DNA from: Rhizobiaceae bacterium
GTDB taxonomy: Bacteria > Pseudomonadota > Alphaproteobacteria > Rhizobiales > Rhizobiaceae
NCBI GenBank assembly: GCA_028281105.1
Contig: JANQKQ010000023.1
Coordinates: forward strand, 1-64,000
Direction: 5' to 3'
Length of the DNA stretch: 64,000 nucleotides
Below, one piece after another: positions 24,885 through 32,805 of this stretch. A program made the position numbers and the translations under genes. The notes below the pieces were generated by a model. It had not been told where the DNA came from and searched no databases. It saw only the letters and a list, made by a program, of their open reading frames with translations. Position 1 is the first letter of the stretch. Each line of letters starts with the position of its first letter.

Positions 24885-25850
24885 ATGGCGCAGCAACTGT
24901 CGGCTGACAGCCGATTTGGACCGCATTCGCCGGCCGGTGAAGGCTGGGGCGGCGGTTCCGTGGTAGTCCCCTACACGCTGCGCGAGAACAACCGCCGTCA
25001 GGTGCCGTATGTGTTCTCCTCGCCCCACAGCGGCCGCGTCTATCTGCCATCGTTCCTGGCGCAATCCCGCCTCGACGAGCAGACGATCCGCAAGTCCGAG
25101 GACTTCCTGGTCGATCAGCTGTTCGCCGGCGTCGTCGAGATCGGCGCACCGCTGTTGACGGCCAACTTCCCGCGCGCCTATCTGGACGTCAATCGCGAGC
25201 CCTATGAACTGGACCCCAACATGTTCGCCGGCAAGCTGCCGCGTCAGATCAACGCGCGATCGGTGCGCGTCGCAGGCGGACTGGGCACGATCGCGCGCAT
25301 CGTCGCCGATTCGGAAGAGATTTACGCCGGTAAGCTGGATCCGGTCGAGGCCATAGGGCGCATCGAGACCGCCTACAAGCCATATCACCAGGCGCTCAGG
25401 AACCTGCTGGCCCGCACGCATGTGGGGTTCGGCTACGCGATCCTGATCGACTGTCATTCCATGCCGTCGGCAGACGGCCGCCCGTACGATCGCGACGGCG
25501 GCGGCGAGGCCGCCGGCCGGCCGGACATCGTTCTGGGCGACCGCTTCGGCACCAGCTGCGCCTCCCATGTCGTCCACTACGCGCGCGAACTGCTGACCGA
25601 CATGGGATATCGAACGGTGGTCAACAAGCCCTATGCCGGCGGCTTCATCACCGAACATTACGGCCGTCCCGGCGAGGGGCTGCACGCCCTGCAGATCGAG
25701 ATCAATCGCGGCCTCTACATGGACGAGGCCCGGCTGAAGAAGACCGAGAACTTCGACGCACTGGCCCGCGATCTGCGCAAGTTCGCCAAGCGCATCGTCG
25801 CCATGCCCGACGCCGACCTCGGCGGCCGGCTGCCCGCCGCCGCCGAATAA
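24885..25850 (+). CDS. N-formylglutamate amidohydrolase family protein (copy 2)
   Basis: 321 residues from ATG 24885 (GGAAGAG upstream); an in-frame ATG at 24819 gives an unconserved extension. Family segments are PYVFSSPHSGRVY, ANFPRAYLDVNREPYELDP, AILIDCHSMPS, FITEHYGRPGEGLHALQIEINRGLYMDE. This is the HutG-like branch, closer to true N-formylglutamate hydrolases than the copy at 9984-10808. It precedes hisN by one base and faces away from cpdR. Confidence 0.9.
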   Translation: MAQQLSADSRFGPHSPAGEGWGGGSVVVPYTLRENNRRQVPYVFSSPHSGRVYLPSFLAQSRLDEQTIRKSEDFLVDQLFAGVVEIGAPLLTANFPRAYLDVNREPYELDPNMFAGKLPRQINARSVRVAGGLGTIARIVADSEEIYAGKLDPVEAIGRIETAYKPYHQALRNLLARTHVGFGYAILIDCHSMPSADGRPYDRDGGGEAAGRPDIVLGDRFGTSCASHVVHYARELLTDMGYRTVVNKPYAGGFITEHYGRPGEGLHALQIEINRGLYMDEARLKKTENFDALARDLRKFAKRIVAMPDADLGGRLPAAAE

Positions 25851-25851
25851 A

Positions 25852-26652
25852 ATGCGCACCGATGAGACGATCGAGCCGTTTCTGCATCGGCTGTGCGACG
25901 CGGCCGCGGACCACACCATGCGCTGGTTCCGCGGTTCCGTGGCCATCACCAACAAGCAGTCGGAAGGCTTCGATCCGGTAACCCGCGCCGATAAAGACGC
26001 CGAGACCGCCATTCGTGCGTTAATCGCGGCCGAATATCCCGATCACGGCATTCACGGCGAAGAGGAAGGGCTGCACAACCCCGCCGCTGCCCTGCGATGG
26101 GTGATCGATCCCGTCGACGGCACGCGAGCTTTCATCACCGGCTTGCCGGTGTGGGGAACCTTGATCGGGCTGACCCGGGACGGCACCCCGGTTGCCGGCA
26201 TCATGCATCAGCCCTTCACCGGCGAGCGGTTCGTCGGCCACGAGGACGGCGCGTTCCTGGTCCGCGACTTCGGCCAGGGCGATGGCTCCGCACGCACGCG
26301 CATGGCCACCCGCGATACGCCCACGCTGGCTCAGGCGACGATAGCGACCACCACGCCGGCACTGTTTTCGAATGAAGAACGCGCTCGCTACGACGAGCTC
26401 GAGGCCGCCTGCCGGCTCGCCCGCTACGGGCTCGACTGCTACGGCTACGCGATGGTGGCCGCCGGCCACGCCGACCTGGTGGTGGAATCGGGCCTGCAGG
26501 CCTATGACATCGTCGCGCTGATCCCGGTCATCGAGCGCGCCGGCGGGGTGGTGAGCGACTGGAGTGGCGGGCCGGCAGCGCAGGGCGGCAAGATCATCGC
26601 CGCCGCCAACGCGCAATTGCACGCCCAGGCGCTGGAGTTTTTGGCCGGCTGA
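25852..26652 (+). CDS. hisN: histidinol-phosphatase, inositol monophosphatase family
   Basis: 266 residues. Metal-binding motifs of the IMPase superfamily are complete: GEEEG near 65, DPVDGTRAF near 84, and a C-terminal LQAYDIVALIPVIERAGG. In alphaproteobacteria this branch (HisN) dephosphorylates L-histidinol phosphate in histidine synthesis. The gene begins one base after the amidohydrolase stop, so they form an operon. Other IMPase substrates cannot be excluded, but the cpdR-FGase-hisN order supports this call. Confidence 0.88.
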   Translation: MRTDETIEPFLHRLCDAAADHTMRWFRGSVAITNKQSEGFDPVTRADKDAETAIRALIAAEYPDHGIHGEEEGLHNPAAALRWVIDPVDGTRAFITGLPVWGTLIGLTRDGTPVAGIMHQPFTGERFVGHEDGAFLVRDFGQGDGSARTRMATRDTPTLAQATIATTTPALFSNEERARYDELEAACRLARYGLDCYGYAMVAAGHADLVVESGLQAYDIVALIPVIERAGGVVSDWSGGPAAQGGKIIAAANAQLHAQALEFLAG

Positions 26653-26663
26653 CGGAGGCGGGG

Positions 26664-27611
26664 CTAAACCAGCTCCGTTCCCGGCACGAACGAACCGAAC
26701 GCGCTCAACAGTTGCTCACGATAGACGTCCCGCTCCTGCAGGATCTCGTGCTTGGCCCCGTCGATGGTCAGACATGAACCCGAACGAAGCCGCCCGCCCA
26801 ATTCCTCGATCGCGGCGCATGAGACCACCTGGTCGCCTCCGGCGCAGATCAGCAATGTCGGTATGGTGATCTGGCTGTGGAATTCGGGGTCTTCCACCCT
26901 GTCCATGGCGCGGAACGCGGCGAACAGCCAGGCGGCGGTCGGGCCGCCGACGCCCAGTTCCGGACGTTCGCGGATAAATCCGGTGTTGCGCATGTAGCGG
27001 TCGAGGTCGGACGTGAGCCGGTTGCCGGCGAACGACCGGCTGTCGTCCGGCGTAGGACCGCCGTGCATAAAAACCTCTCCCAGCCCGATGGTGGTGAACG
27101 TGCCGGCTATGAATTTCAGGAAACGCTGGGATCCCTCGCTGATCGCCAGATGCAGCAGCGGCGCGCACAACACCATGCGGCGAATGCGGTTGCCGAACTG
27201 GGGCGCCGCCAGCAACGCCACCAGCGAGCCCGTCGAGTGGGCCAGTATGTAATATGGGCCCGGACAGTCCGGCAGCACGATTTCGCTCATACAGGTTTCC
27301 AGATCGACGATGTACTGATCGAAATCGTCCACATAGCCGCGCCTCGGGTCCGACAGCATTCGCGTCGATCCGCCCTGCCCGCGCCAGTCCAGCGTGAACA
27401 CCTCGAATCCCATCTGCCGCAGGTTGGTCACGGTCTCGTACATCTTCTCGATGTATTCGGCCCGCCCGTGCAACAGCAGCACCGTGCCATTGACCGGATG
27501 GGCGAGCGATCTCCACCTGGCGTAGCGCACGCTCATCCCGTCGGGAGTCTGCACGGTGCCGGCGATCGCTCCCGGCGGCATCGGGTTATCCGCAGTTTCA
27601 ACCAGGTACAT
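26664..27611 (-). CDS. alpha/beta hydrolase, lysophospholipase (PldB-like) type
   Basis: 315 residues. VLLLHGRAEYIEKM (oxyanion-hole HG), FTLDWRGQGGS, YYILAHSTGSLVALL (nucleophile serine in HSTGS near 127), ICAGGDQVV (acid) and DGAKHEILQE (histidine near 287) make a complete serine-hydrolase triad of the hydrolase_4 / lysophospholipase L2 group. It probably acts on monoacyl lipids. It is convergent with hisN (11-bp gap). Confidence 0.85.
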   Translation of the reverse strand: MYLVETADNPMPPGAIAGTVQTPDGMSVRYARWRSLAHPVNGTVLLLHGRAEYIEKMYETVTNLRQMGFEVFTLDWRGQGGSTRMLSDPRRGYVDDFDQYIVDLETCMSEIVLPDCPGPYYILAHSTGSLVALLAAPQFGNRIRRMVLCAPLLHLAISEGSQRFLKFIAGTFTTIGLGEVFMHGGPTPDDSRSFAGNRLTSDLDRYMRNTGFIRERPELGVGGPTAAWLFAAFRAMDRVEDPEFHSQITIPTLLICAGGDQVVSCAAIEELGGRLRSGSCLTIDGAKHEILQERDVYREQLLSAFGSFVPGTELV

Positions 27612-27717
27612 TGAAGATTCGCCGCATTCGCAAAGTGCTTGAAAGCGATCCCTACCCCATTGCGGCGCGCTCGCTCAAGGCCCGGCGTCGGCCACCCCTG
27701 GGGTTTGCCGCACTACC

Positions 27718-27746
27718 CTTGAACTGACTGGCGGGCCGCCTACATT
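27718..27746 (+). promoter_or_regulatory. candidate RpoH (sigma-32) promoter of hsp20
   Basis: CTTGAA (27718-27723) and CCTACATT (27739-27746) are separated by 15 bp, close to the alphaproteobacterial heat-shock promoter pattern. The predicted start of transcription would lie just before the first leader hairpin, about 105 bp upstream of the hsp20 ATG. Confidence 0.5.
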
Positions 27747-27753
27747 AAAGACT

Positions 27754-27857
27754 GCGGACGCCATTCGGGTCCGCAACTTGAACGCTGCGCCTGCCAAACA
27801 CGGAGGCGCAGATCAAAATGAAACGCGCAAACGTCGCTTCTCAAGGAGGGCATTGCC
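27754..27857 (+). ncRNA. ROSE-like RNA thermometer in the hsp20 leader
   Basis: The leader holds hairpin I (GCGGAC/GTCCGC), hairpin II (CTGCGCCT/AGGCGCAG, 8 bp) and a third helix in which GCAA (27827) pairs with TTGC (27853), enclosing TCGCT (27834-27838) opposite the Shine-Dalgarno AAGGAGG (27843-27849). The UYGCU element facing the SD is the hallmark of ROSE thermometers, which block translation of small heat-shock genes at low temperature. The pairing was read by eye, not folded by energy. Confidence 0.65.
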
Positions 27858-28316
27858 ATGCGTGCAATCGACTTTTCACCCCTTTACCGCTCCACCGTCG
27901 GCTTCGACCGCCTGTTTTCGATGCTGGACAACGTGTCCCAGCCCGAAACCGGTCAGACCTATCCGCCCTACAACATCGAAATCACCGATGAGAACGCTTA
28001 TCGCGTGACCATGGCGGTGGCCGGCTTCGCCGAAGACGATCTGACGGTCGAAGCGCGCGAGAACACCCTGACCGTCAAGGGCGAGAAGACCGCTGAGGAG
28101 AGCGAGGACGGTGCCGAAGTGCTGTTCCGCGGCATCGCCTCACGCGCCTTCGAACGCCGCTTTCAGCTCGCCGACCACGTCGAGGTCCGCGAAGCCAAGC
28201 TGGAGAACGGCCTGTTGCACATCGATCTGGTGCGCGAGATTCCCGACGCGATGAAACCGCGCAAGGTCGAGATCAACTCCAAGGTCAAACAGATCGAGGG
28301 TAAGGCCGCCAAATAG
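27858..28316 (+). CDS. small heat-shock protein, Hsp20 family
   Basis: 152 residues. A short N-terminal arm (MRAIDFSPLYRSTVGFDRLFSML) precedes an alpha-crystallin domain from about 35 to 130 with YRVTMAVAGF, TVKGEK, FRGIASRAFERRFQL and a final VEINSK near the usual C-terminal anchor. It is the class A IbpA-like type found in rhizobia. It holds unfolding proteins in the cytoplasm. AAGGAGG lies 8 bp before the ATG and appears to be sequestered in the thermometer-like leader; an intrinsic terminator follows. Confidence 0.95.
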   Translation: MRAIDFSPLYRSTVGFDRLFSMLDNVSQPETGQTYPPYNIEITDENAYRVTMAVAGFAEDDLTVEARENTLTVKGEKTAEESEDGAEVLFRGIASRAFERRFQLADHVEVREAKLENGLLHIDLVREIPDAMKPRKVEINSKVKQIEGKAAK

Positions 28317-28341
28317 GCCATCACCCTCGTAGCGAGCGAAG

Positions 28342-28374
28342 CGGGCGCCTTTCTCCTCCCGGGGCGCCCGTTTT
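28342..28374 (+). terminator. intrinsic terminator of hsp20
   Basis: Stem CGGGCGCC/GGCGCCCG (8 bp) with a 13-nt loop is followed by TTTT, 26 bp after the hsp20 stop. Confidence 0.75.
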
Positions 28375-28400
28375 GCGTTCTAGACTTTTTGTTGTTCAGT

Positions 28401-28482
28401 CGGCACCAGCCCACTCCCCCTCCCAACCACCCACGCAAGTATCCTCGAGAGGGTGGTTGGGAGGGGGAGTGGGCTGGTGCCG
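28401..28482. repeat. perfect inverted repeat with 32-bp arms
   Basis: Arms at 28401-28432 and 28451-28482 are exact reverse complements, separated by 18 nt. The arms are rich in C on one side and G on the other (ACTCCCCCTCCCAACCACCC core). It lies between the hsp20 terminator and the 3' end of the bufferin operon, so it may also block read-through between these convergent units. No second copy with this core was seen in the window. Confidence 0.9.
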
Positions 28483-28506
28483 GCTTCCGCGTCAGCAGGA
28501 GATAAC

Positions 28507-29061
28507 CTAACTCCCACGCCGCGACAGCAGATGGTCCAGCGATACCCGCCCCGCGCCCTGGACCACCAGGACCAGCAGCAGGAACACCCACAGCATGCGC
28601 TGGTCGGCGATCAGCGAATCCGACGCCCGGTCGAACAGAGCTCCGATGGTTTTGTCATCGACCCCATGGAAGGCCACGTCCACATAGGACTGCACGGCGA
28701 TAAACCCGATCATGGCCAGCGCCGCGCCACGGGTGAACAGACCCAACACGATCAGGATGGGCAGCAAGATCTCCGTATAGGTGCCGGCATAGACGATCAC
28801 ATCGTAGATGAACGGCACGTTCGCCGTGTCATAGCCCGCCGCCTCCACGACCGAAGGGACGATCTGGAAATAGGCGCCGTCCTGGACCTGGAAGAAACCC
28901 AGCACCCCGTCGCCGATCTTGGTCATGGCCGAGTTGAGATAGTAGAAGAACAACACGGCCAGAAACGTGAACCGCGCGGCAAATCCGACGAACCAGTCGC
29001 CCGCCAGCCGTTCGATCGCGCCAAACACGCTGCGGTACAGGCCAGTTAAAGTCCCCAACAT
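28507..29061 (-). CDS. DoxX family membrane protein of the bufferin operon
   Basis: 184 residues from ATG 29061, which has an excellent AAAGGAG; an ATG at 29121 overlapping the bufC stop (ATGA) would add 20 residues. Four hydrophobic helices are present: RFTFLAVLFFYYLNSAM, the TEILLPILIVLGLF segment, ALAMIGFIAVQSY and MLWVFLLLVLVVQGAG. DoxX proteins accompany many DUF692/DUF2282 loci, where they are proposed to take part in redox or membrane steps; the exact role is unproven. It is the last gene of the minus-strand bufABC-doxX operon. Confidence 0.88.
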   Translation of the reverse strand: MLGTLTGLYRSVFGAIERLAGDWFVGFAARFTFLAVLFFYYLNSAMTKIGDGVLGFFQVQDGAYFQIVPSVVEAAGYDTANVPFIYDVIVYAGTYTEILLPILIVLGLFTRGAALAMIGFIAVQSYVDVAFHGVDDKTIGALFDRASDSLIADQRMLWVFLLLVLVVQGAGRVSLDHLLSRRGS

Positions 29062-29117
29062 GGCAATCTCCTTTGTCTGAAATCTCTTCGTCCCGATGGT
29101 TTCAGGTTCAATGGTTG

Positions 29118-29876
29118 TCATCGTTTTTCCAGTTCCGCGAACGCGCCGGCCTCCAGCATCAACGCGATGGTTCGCGCGGTATCGAAATCCCCGCCTGCTT
29201 CAAGGCCATCGCTCACCGCCTGGCCCAGAGTGCCGCCGCCGCCCAGGCTCTCGAAGAACACGGCCTGCGCCTGGTCGAGGCCGCGAACTTCAACCGTCAT
29301 CAAAGGGCGCGTGACCAGCGCCGACTGGGCTTCATCAAATCGGATCCGTTCGCCCGGTTCGCCGTCACGCCAGGCGGCCAGGTCGGCTATCGCGTAGCGC
29401 GAGCGGACGAGCGCGAATGCCGGGTGCGGCCGCAGCTTGGCCGCCATCACCGCCTGCTCATCGAGCCCGGCCATATCATCACCGGTCAGGACCGGGTCGT
29501 CCGCGGCATGATAGGCACTCAGCCAGGCCATCTCGACGCGGGCCAGATCGCCCAGAAACGGTGCGTGGGCGAGCGGCTCGAAGCCGTCGATGAACTCGGC
29601 GAAACCCTCGCCATAGGCCTGCATCATCGGCGAGGTCGGTGGGTGGCTTCGCGCATAGGCGCGGGCCAGGATGGTGAAATTCTCATCGCCGATGAAGTTA
29701 CCGATCGCCGGGAAATTGGCGCCAAGCGCCTCAATCAGGCTCACCGTCACATTGTTGCGATAAACGGCGAAGCGCTTGGGTGCGAGCGCACCGTCAGGTC
29801 CGACGACACCGGGCGGCGGGGCCGGTTCGCCGCCTAGCAAGGCGGTGGCGAAACTGTGCTGCGTAGGGTCCGACAT
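29118..29876 (-). CDS. bufC: BufC-type MNIO partner protein (DUF2063, putative DNA-binding domain)
   Basis: 252 residues from ATG 29876 (GAGG about 10 bp upstream); a GTG at 29891 overlapping the bufB stop is an alternative. The N-terminal DUF2063 region has the family pattern RFAVYRNNVTVSLIEALGANFPAIGNFIGDENF and GFEPLAHAPFLGDLARVEMAWLSAYHA. Although the Pfam name says DNA-binding, members beside DUF692 enzymes act as the partner that recognises the precursor peptide. The gene lies 11 bp after bufB. Confidence 0.88.
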   Translation of the reverse strand: MSDPTQHSFATALLGGEPAPPPGVVGPDGALAPKRFAVYRNNVTVSLIEALGANFPAIGNFIGDENFTILARAYARSHPPTSPMMQAYGEGFAEFIDGFEPLAHAPFLGDLARVEMAWLSAYHAADDPVLTGDDMAGLDEQAVMAAKLRPHPAFALVRSRYAIADLAAWRDGEPGERIRFDEAQSALVTRPLMTVEVRGLDQAQAVFFESLGGGGTLGQAVSDGLEAGGDFDTARTIALMLEAGAFAELEKR

Positions 29877-29887
29877 GGCGGCGGGCC

Positions 29888-30787
29888 TCACGCGACCCGG
29901 CGGCCGCTCGCCTCACACGCGGCCAGAGCCGCATCGGCGCGGGCCGCCTCGGCCGCGAGCATCGGCCAGTCGGGCACGTTATTGTCCCACTCGACCAGCG
30001 AAGGCAGCGCCCGGGTGCGCGCGAGCACCAGGTCGTAGAGCGCCCACACATCGTCGCAGACTTCCCGGTCGTGGGAATCGATCAGCAGCGGCGCGCCGGT
30101 GTCATCGGCATCTTGGGCGTGGCCCGCCAGGTGAATCTCGCCCACCAGATGCAGCGGATAGGCCTCAATATATTCGCGCGGCGAAGTGCCATGGTTGGTG
30201 GCGGACACGTAAACATTGTTGACGTCGAACAACAGCCCGCAACCGGAGCGCTCGGCGATTTCTGCCATGAAATCCACCTCGCTCCAGGTGGACTGCTCGA
30301 AGACGACATAAGTCGACGGGTTCTCGATCAGGATCTGCCGGCTGATCGCTTCCTGCACCTGATCCACATGCTCGACGATGCGCGCCAGCGTCTCGTCGGT
30401 ATAAGGCAGCGGCAGCAGGTCGTTGTAGAACACGTCGTCGTGGGTCGACCACGCCAGGTGCTCGGAAACCAGCCCCGGCTCGTAGCGCTCGACCACGGCC
30501 GCGAACCGGGCCAGATGGTCGGGATCGATCTGGTTCTCGCCACCGATCGACATGCCGACCCCATGCACGGACACAGGATAACGCTCGCGGATCGCGGTCA
30601 GCTGGGCGTGCGGCGGGCCGCCGGCGCCCATATAGTTCTCCGCATGCACCTCGAAGAAGCCGACATCGGCATCGCTCTTAAGGATATCGCTCACATGCTT
30701 GGCTTTGAGTCCGACCCCGGCGCGTGCCGGAATCGGAAGTTTTGCAAATCCGCTAGTGGCGGGGCGGGAGGACAGTATGGTTTGCAT
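29888..30787 (-). CDS. bufB: BufB, multinuclear non-haem iron-dependent oxidase (MNIO, DUF692)
   Basis: 299 residues. All MNIO signature blocks are visible: GVGLKAKHV at 25-32, [15 protein letters not shown] at 44-58, [11 protein letters not shown] at 73-83, LVSEHLAWS at 106-114, IENPSTYV at 154-161, [17 protein letters not shown] at 184-200, [10 protein letters not shown] at 217-226 and [10 protein letters not shown] at 235-243. The conserved His, Glu, Asp and Asn residues that bind the iron centre are therefore intact. MNIOs modify cysteines in precursor peptides, in bufferins to thiooxazole-type heterocycles. The neighbouring bufA supplies a four-cysteine substrate. Confidence 0.93.
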   Translation of the reverse strand: MQTILSSRPATSGFAKLPIPARAGVGLKAKHVSDILKSDADVGFFEVHAENYMGAGGPPHAQLTAIRERYPVSVHGVGMSIGGENQIDPDHLARFAAVVERYEPGLVSEHLAWSTHDDVFYNDLLPLPYTDETLARIVEHVDQVQEAISRQILIENPSTYVVFEQSTWSEVDFMAEIAERSGCGLLFDVNNVYVSATNHGTSPREYIEAYPLHLVGEIHLAGHAQDADDTGAPLLIDSHDREVCDDVWALYDLVLARTRALPSLVEWDNNVPDWPMLAAEAARADAALAACEASGRRVA

Positions 30788-30834
30788 GAAATCTCTCGCT
30801 AGTAGGCATTGTGACCAATCGCATTCCCGCTCAA

Positions 30835-30856
30835 GGCTCTCCGGGTTCAGGAGGCC
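30835..30856 (-). promoter_or_regulatory. stem-loop between bufA and bufB
   Basis: Read on the minus strand, GGCCTCC and GGAGAGCC form a 7-bp stem with one bulged base around a 7-nt loop, 10 bp after the bufA stop. No T-run follows, so it is better viewed as an mRNA-stability or partial attenuation element that could keep precursor expression above enzyme expression. Confidence 0.4.
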
Positions 30857-30865
30857 AAAAGGCGC

Positions 30866-31165
30866 TTAGGTGGGAAGGTCGCGCTCGAGTTCGCTCAGCG
30901 AGCCCATACGACCACCCGGCAGTTCCATGGTGGTGCAGGTGCCCGCGTCGACCAGGCTCCAGGCATTGCCCTGATAGTCGACGGTCGAGGTGCCGGCGCA
31001 GGTGGTGCCCGCTCCAGCCGCGCAGTCGTTCTTGCCGGCCAGGGCGACGCCGAAGCATTTCTCCTTGGCTCCGGCGGCCGAAGCCGGCGTGGTGTGCGCG
31101 ACCATGGTAACGGCCGCGGCGACGGCGCCGGCCACAATGGCTGAGGTAGCTACTTTCTTCGACAT
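30866..31165 (-). CDS. bufA: BufA-type bufferin precursor (DUF2282), metal-buffering RiPP
   Basis: 99 residues. A signal peptide (hydrophobic [15 protein letters not shown], cleavage near ASA at 28-30) is followed by a short mature part with four cysteines at 37, 48, 56 and 77. They sit in [15 protein letters not shown] and [16 protein letters not shown], the bufferin-1 core pattern. Known relatives are exported and, once modified by BufB/BufC, bind copper in the periplasm. The first gene of the operon, it has GAGGAA before the ATG. An ungapped run of bufA, bufB, bufC and doxX supports the assignment strongly. Confidence 0.92.
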   Translation of the reverse strand: MSKKVATSAIVAGAVAAAVTMVAHTTPASAAGAKEKCFGVALAGKNDCAAGAGTTCAGTSTVDYQGNAWSLVDAGTCTTMELPGGRMGSLSELERDLPT

Positions 31166-31311
31166 GGATCAGTTCCTCATATTCAAGTTGGGTTGCACGG
31201 TGTCGCTTTAGGGCGACGCCGGCGATATCGGGTCTAATCCGGTCAAATGGAAATCAACTAACAGTCAGCCGCGATAACACGTGGGTGATCGCGTCGTTAG
31301 CGCTGCCGCTA

Positions 31312-31329
31312 CCGGCGCGTGAGCGCCGG
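31312..31329. repeat. 7-bp GC-rich hairpin in the bufA/ltaE gap
   Basis: CCGGCGC-GTGA-GCGCCGG is a perfect stem with a tetraloop in the 279-bp gap 31166-31444 between bufA (start) and ltaE (end), both on the minus strand. It could terminate ltaE transcription although no T-run is present. No clear promoter or metal-regulator operator for bufA was found in this gap. Confidence 0.35.
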
Positions 31330-31444
31330 CAATGTGACAGTTTGGGACCGGATGCGGACCCGATCCCCTGCCGGCCTCAACACTCGGCAACCCACGTTAA
31401 GATGCGGTTAGGAGATAGGGTTAAGGGTTGCCCCACTGAGCCGG

Positions 31445-32485
31445 TCAGGCATCGTTCAGCGCTTCGATGAACCGATCGGCATCATCCTCGGTGGAAGCGA
31501 AGCTGGCGACCAGGCGATAGATCGCCTCGCCCTCCACGTCATGCGGCATCGGCCAGCGATGGAACGCAGCGCCCGCCGCCTGCAACGATTCCGCGACACC
31601 CTCGGCGGCGATGAAGAACACCTCGTTGGCCTGGCTTGGCCAGGCCAGCCTCGCCTTGCCGGAAGCATCGATGCCTTTGCGCAGACGCTCGGCGATAGCG
31701 TTGGAGTGGCGCGCCAGGTCGAGCCATAGATCATCGGCGAAATATCCGGCGAACTGTGCGGCGATGAACCGCGACTTGGAGAACAGGTGGCCCGCCCGCT
31801 TGCGGTGATAGGCCATGTCGGCGGCTAGGTCGGTGTTGAAGAACACCAGCGCCTCCGCGCACCAGCAGCCGTTCTTGGTGCCGCCGAAGGAAACCATGTC
31901 AACGCCGGCTCGCCAGGTCATGTCCGCCGGCGAGACGTCTAGATGCACCAGCGCGTTGGCGAACCGCGAGCCGTCCATGTGCACCGGCAGGGATAAAGCC
32001 CTGGCCATGTCCGCCAGTCGGCGGATTTCTTCGATCGAATAGACCGTACCTACCTCGGTCGACTGGGTAAGCGACAGCGCCGTGGCCCGGCCGTGATGCA
32101 GAAAAGGTGGATCGAAGCGGGCCAACTCCTTCTTCAGGCCGTCGGGATCGATCTTGCCAACGGCGCCATCGAGCAGCACCAGCCGGCCGCCGGCCATGAA
32201 CAGTTCCGGCCCGCCGCATTCGTCCTCGGCCATATGCGCGCCGCGATGGCACAGAGCCATGCCCCCGGGCCGGCCCACCGCCGCCATCGCCAGCGAGTTG
32301 GCCGCCGTGCCGGTGCCGACGAAGAACACCGCCACCTCGTGCTGGAACAGTTCGGCGAAGGTCGCTTCCACCCGGGCATCGAGATCGCTGTCGCCGTAGG
32401 CGCGCGCCATGCCGGCCGAGTGTTCCGCCAGCGCCGCCGATATCTGCGGCGCCGCCCCCGCCCAATTGTCGCTGCCGAAGATCAT
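31445..32485 (-). CDS. ltaE: low-specificity L-threonine aldolase (PLP enzyme)
   Basis: 346 residues. The beta-eliminating-lyase fold is recognisable: FGSDNWAGAAP, FFVGTGTAANSLAM, HMAEDECGGPE, PVHMDGSRFANAL and VSFGGTKNGCWCAEALV with the PLP-binding lysine. It cleaves L-threonine or L-allo-threonine to glycine and acetaldehyde. GGGAGCG precedes the ATG. It lies just upstream of the bufferin operon on the same strand, with a 279-bp gap, so a separate unit is likely. Confidence 0.92.
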   Translation of the reverse strand: MIFGSDNWAGAAPQISAALAEHSAGMARAYGDSDLDARVEATFAELFQHEVAVFFVGTGTAANSLAMAAVGRPGGMALCHRGAHMAEDECGGPELFMAGGRLVLLDGAVGKIDPDGLKKELARFDPPFLHHGRATALSLTQSTEVGTVYSIEEIRRLADMARALSLPVHMDGSRFANALVHLDVSPADMTWRAGVDMVSFGGTKNGCWCAEALVFFNTDLAADMAYHRKRAGHLFSKSRFIAAQFAGYFADDLWLDLARHSNAIAERLRKGIDASGKARLAWPSQANEVFFIAAEGVAESLQAAGAAFHRWPMPHDVEGEAIYRLVASFASTEDDADRFIEALNDA

Positions 32486-32805
32486 GATCGCTCCCTACGC
32501 GCCCATCAAGCCAACGGCTCTATTGCCACAGCCGGCCCAAATTGCAATGGGCGTGGGCAGGAGTTCCGGCATCATTCGAAAGACCGACAGGCAACCGCGA
32601 TAAACTGGCCCCGCGGCCCCACAGGGGATGGATTTTTCCCGCAGGTTGCGGCAAAATAGGACAGGGATGCTGTCTTTTTAGCCGCCGCAGCTTGCAATTC
32701 ACTGGGAAATCCTCTTGATCTCGGCCTGGTTGGCTTGAGATCGAGACGGGGCCGGACGCGCTCCATGCGGCTTCGTCACAGGCTACCTAACGATCTGGGG
32801 ATGAA
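32486..32805. other. 320-bp divergent intergenic region upstream of gltB
   Basis: No gene is supported. A short hairpin GACAG-GGATG-CTGTC followed by TTTTT at about 32662-32681 could be an attenuator in the gltB leader, but the stem is only 5 bp. The rest shows no obvious promoter. Confidence 0.4.

Noticed and set aside
31166..31444. ECF sigma (SigF-type) promoter for bufA
   Set aside because: The GTAACC-N16-CGAA pattern known from Caulobacter bufferin genes was looked for on the minus strand and not found.
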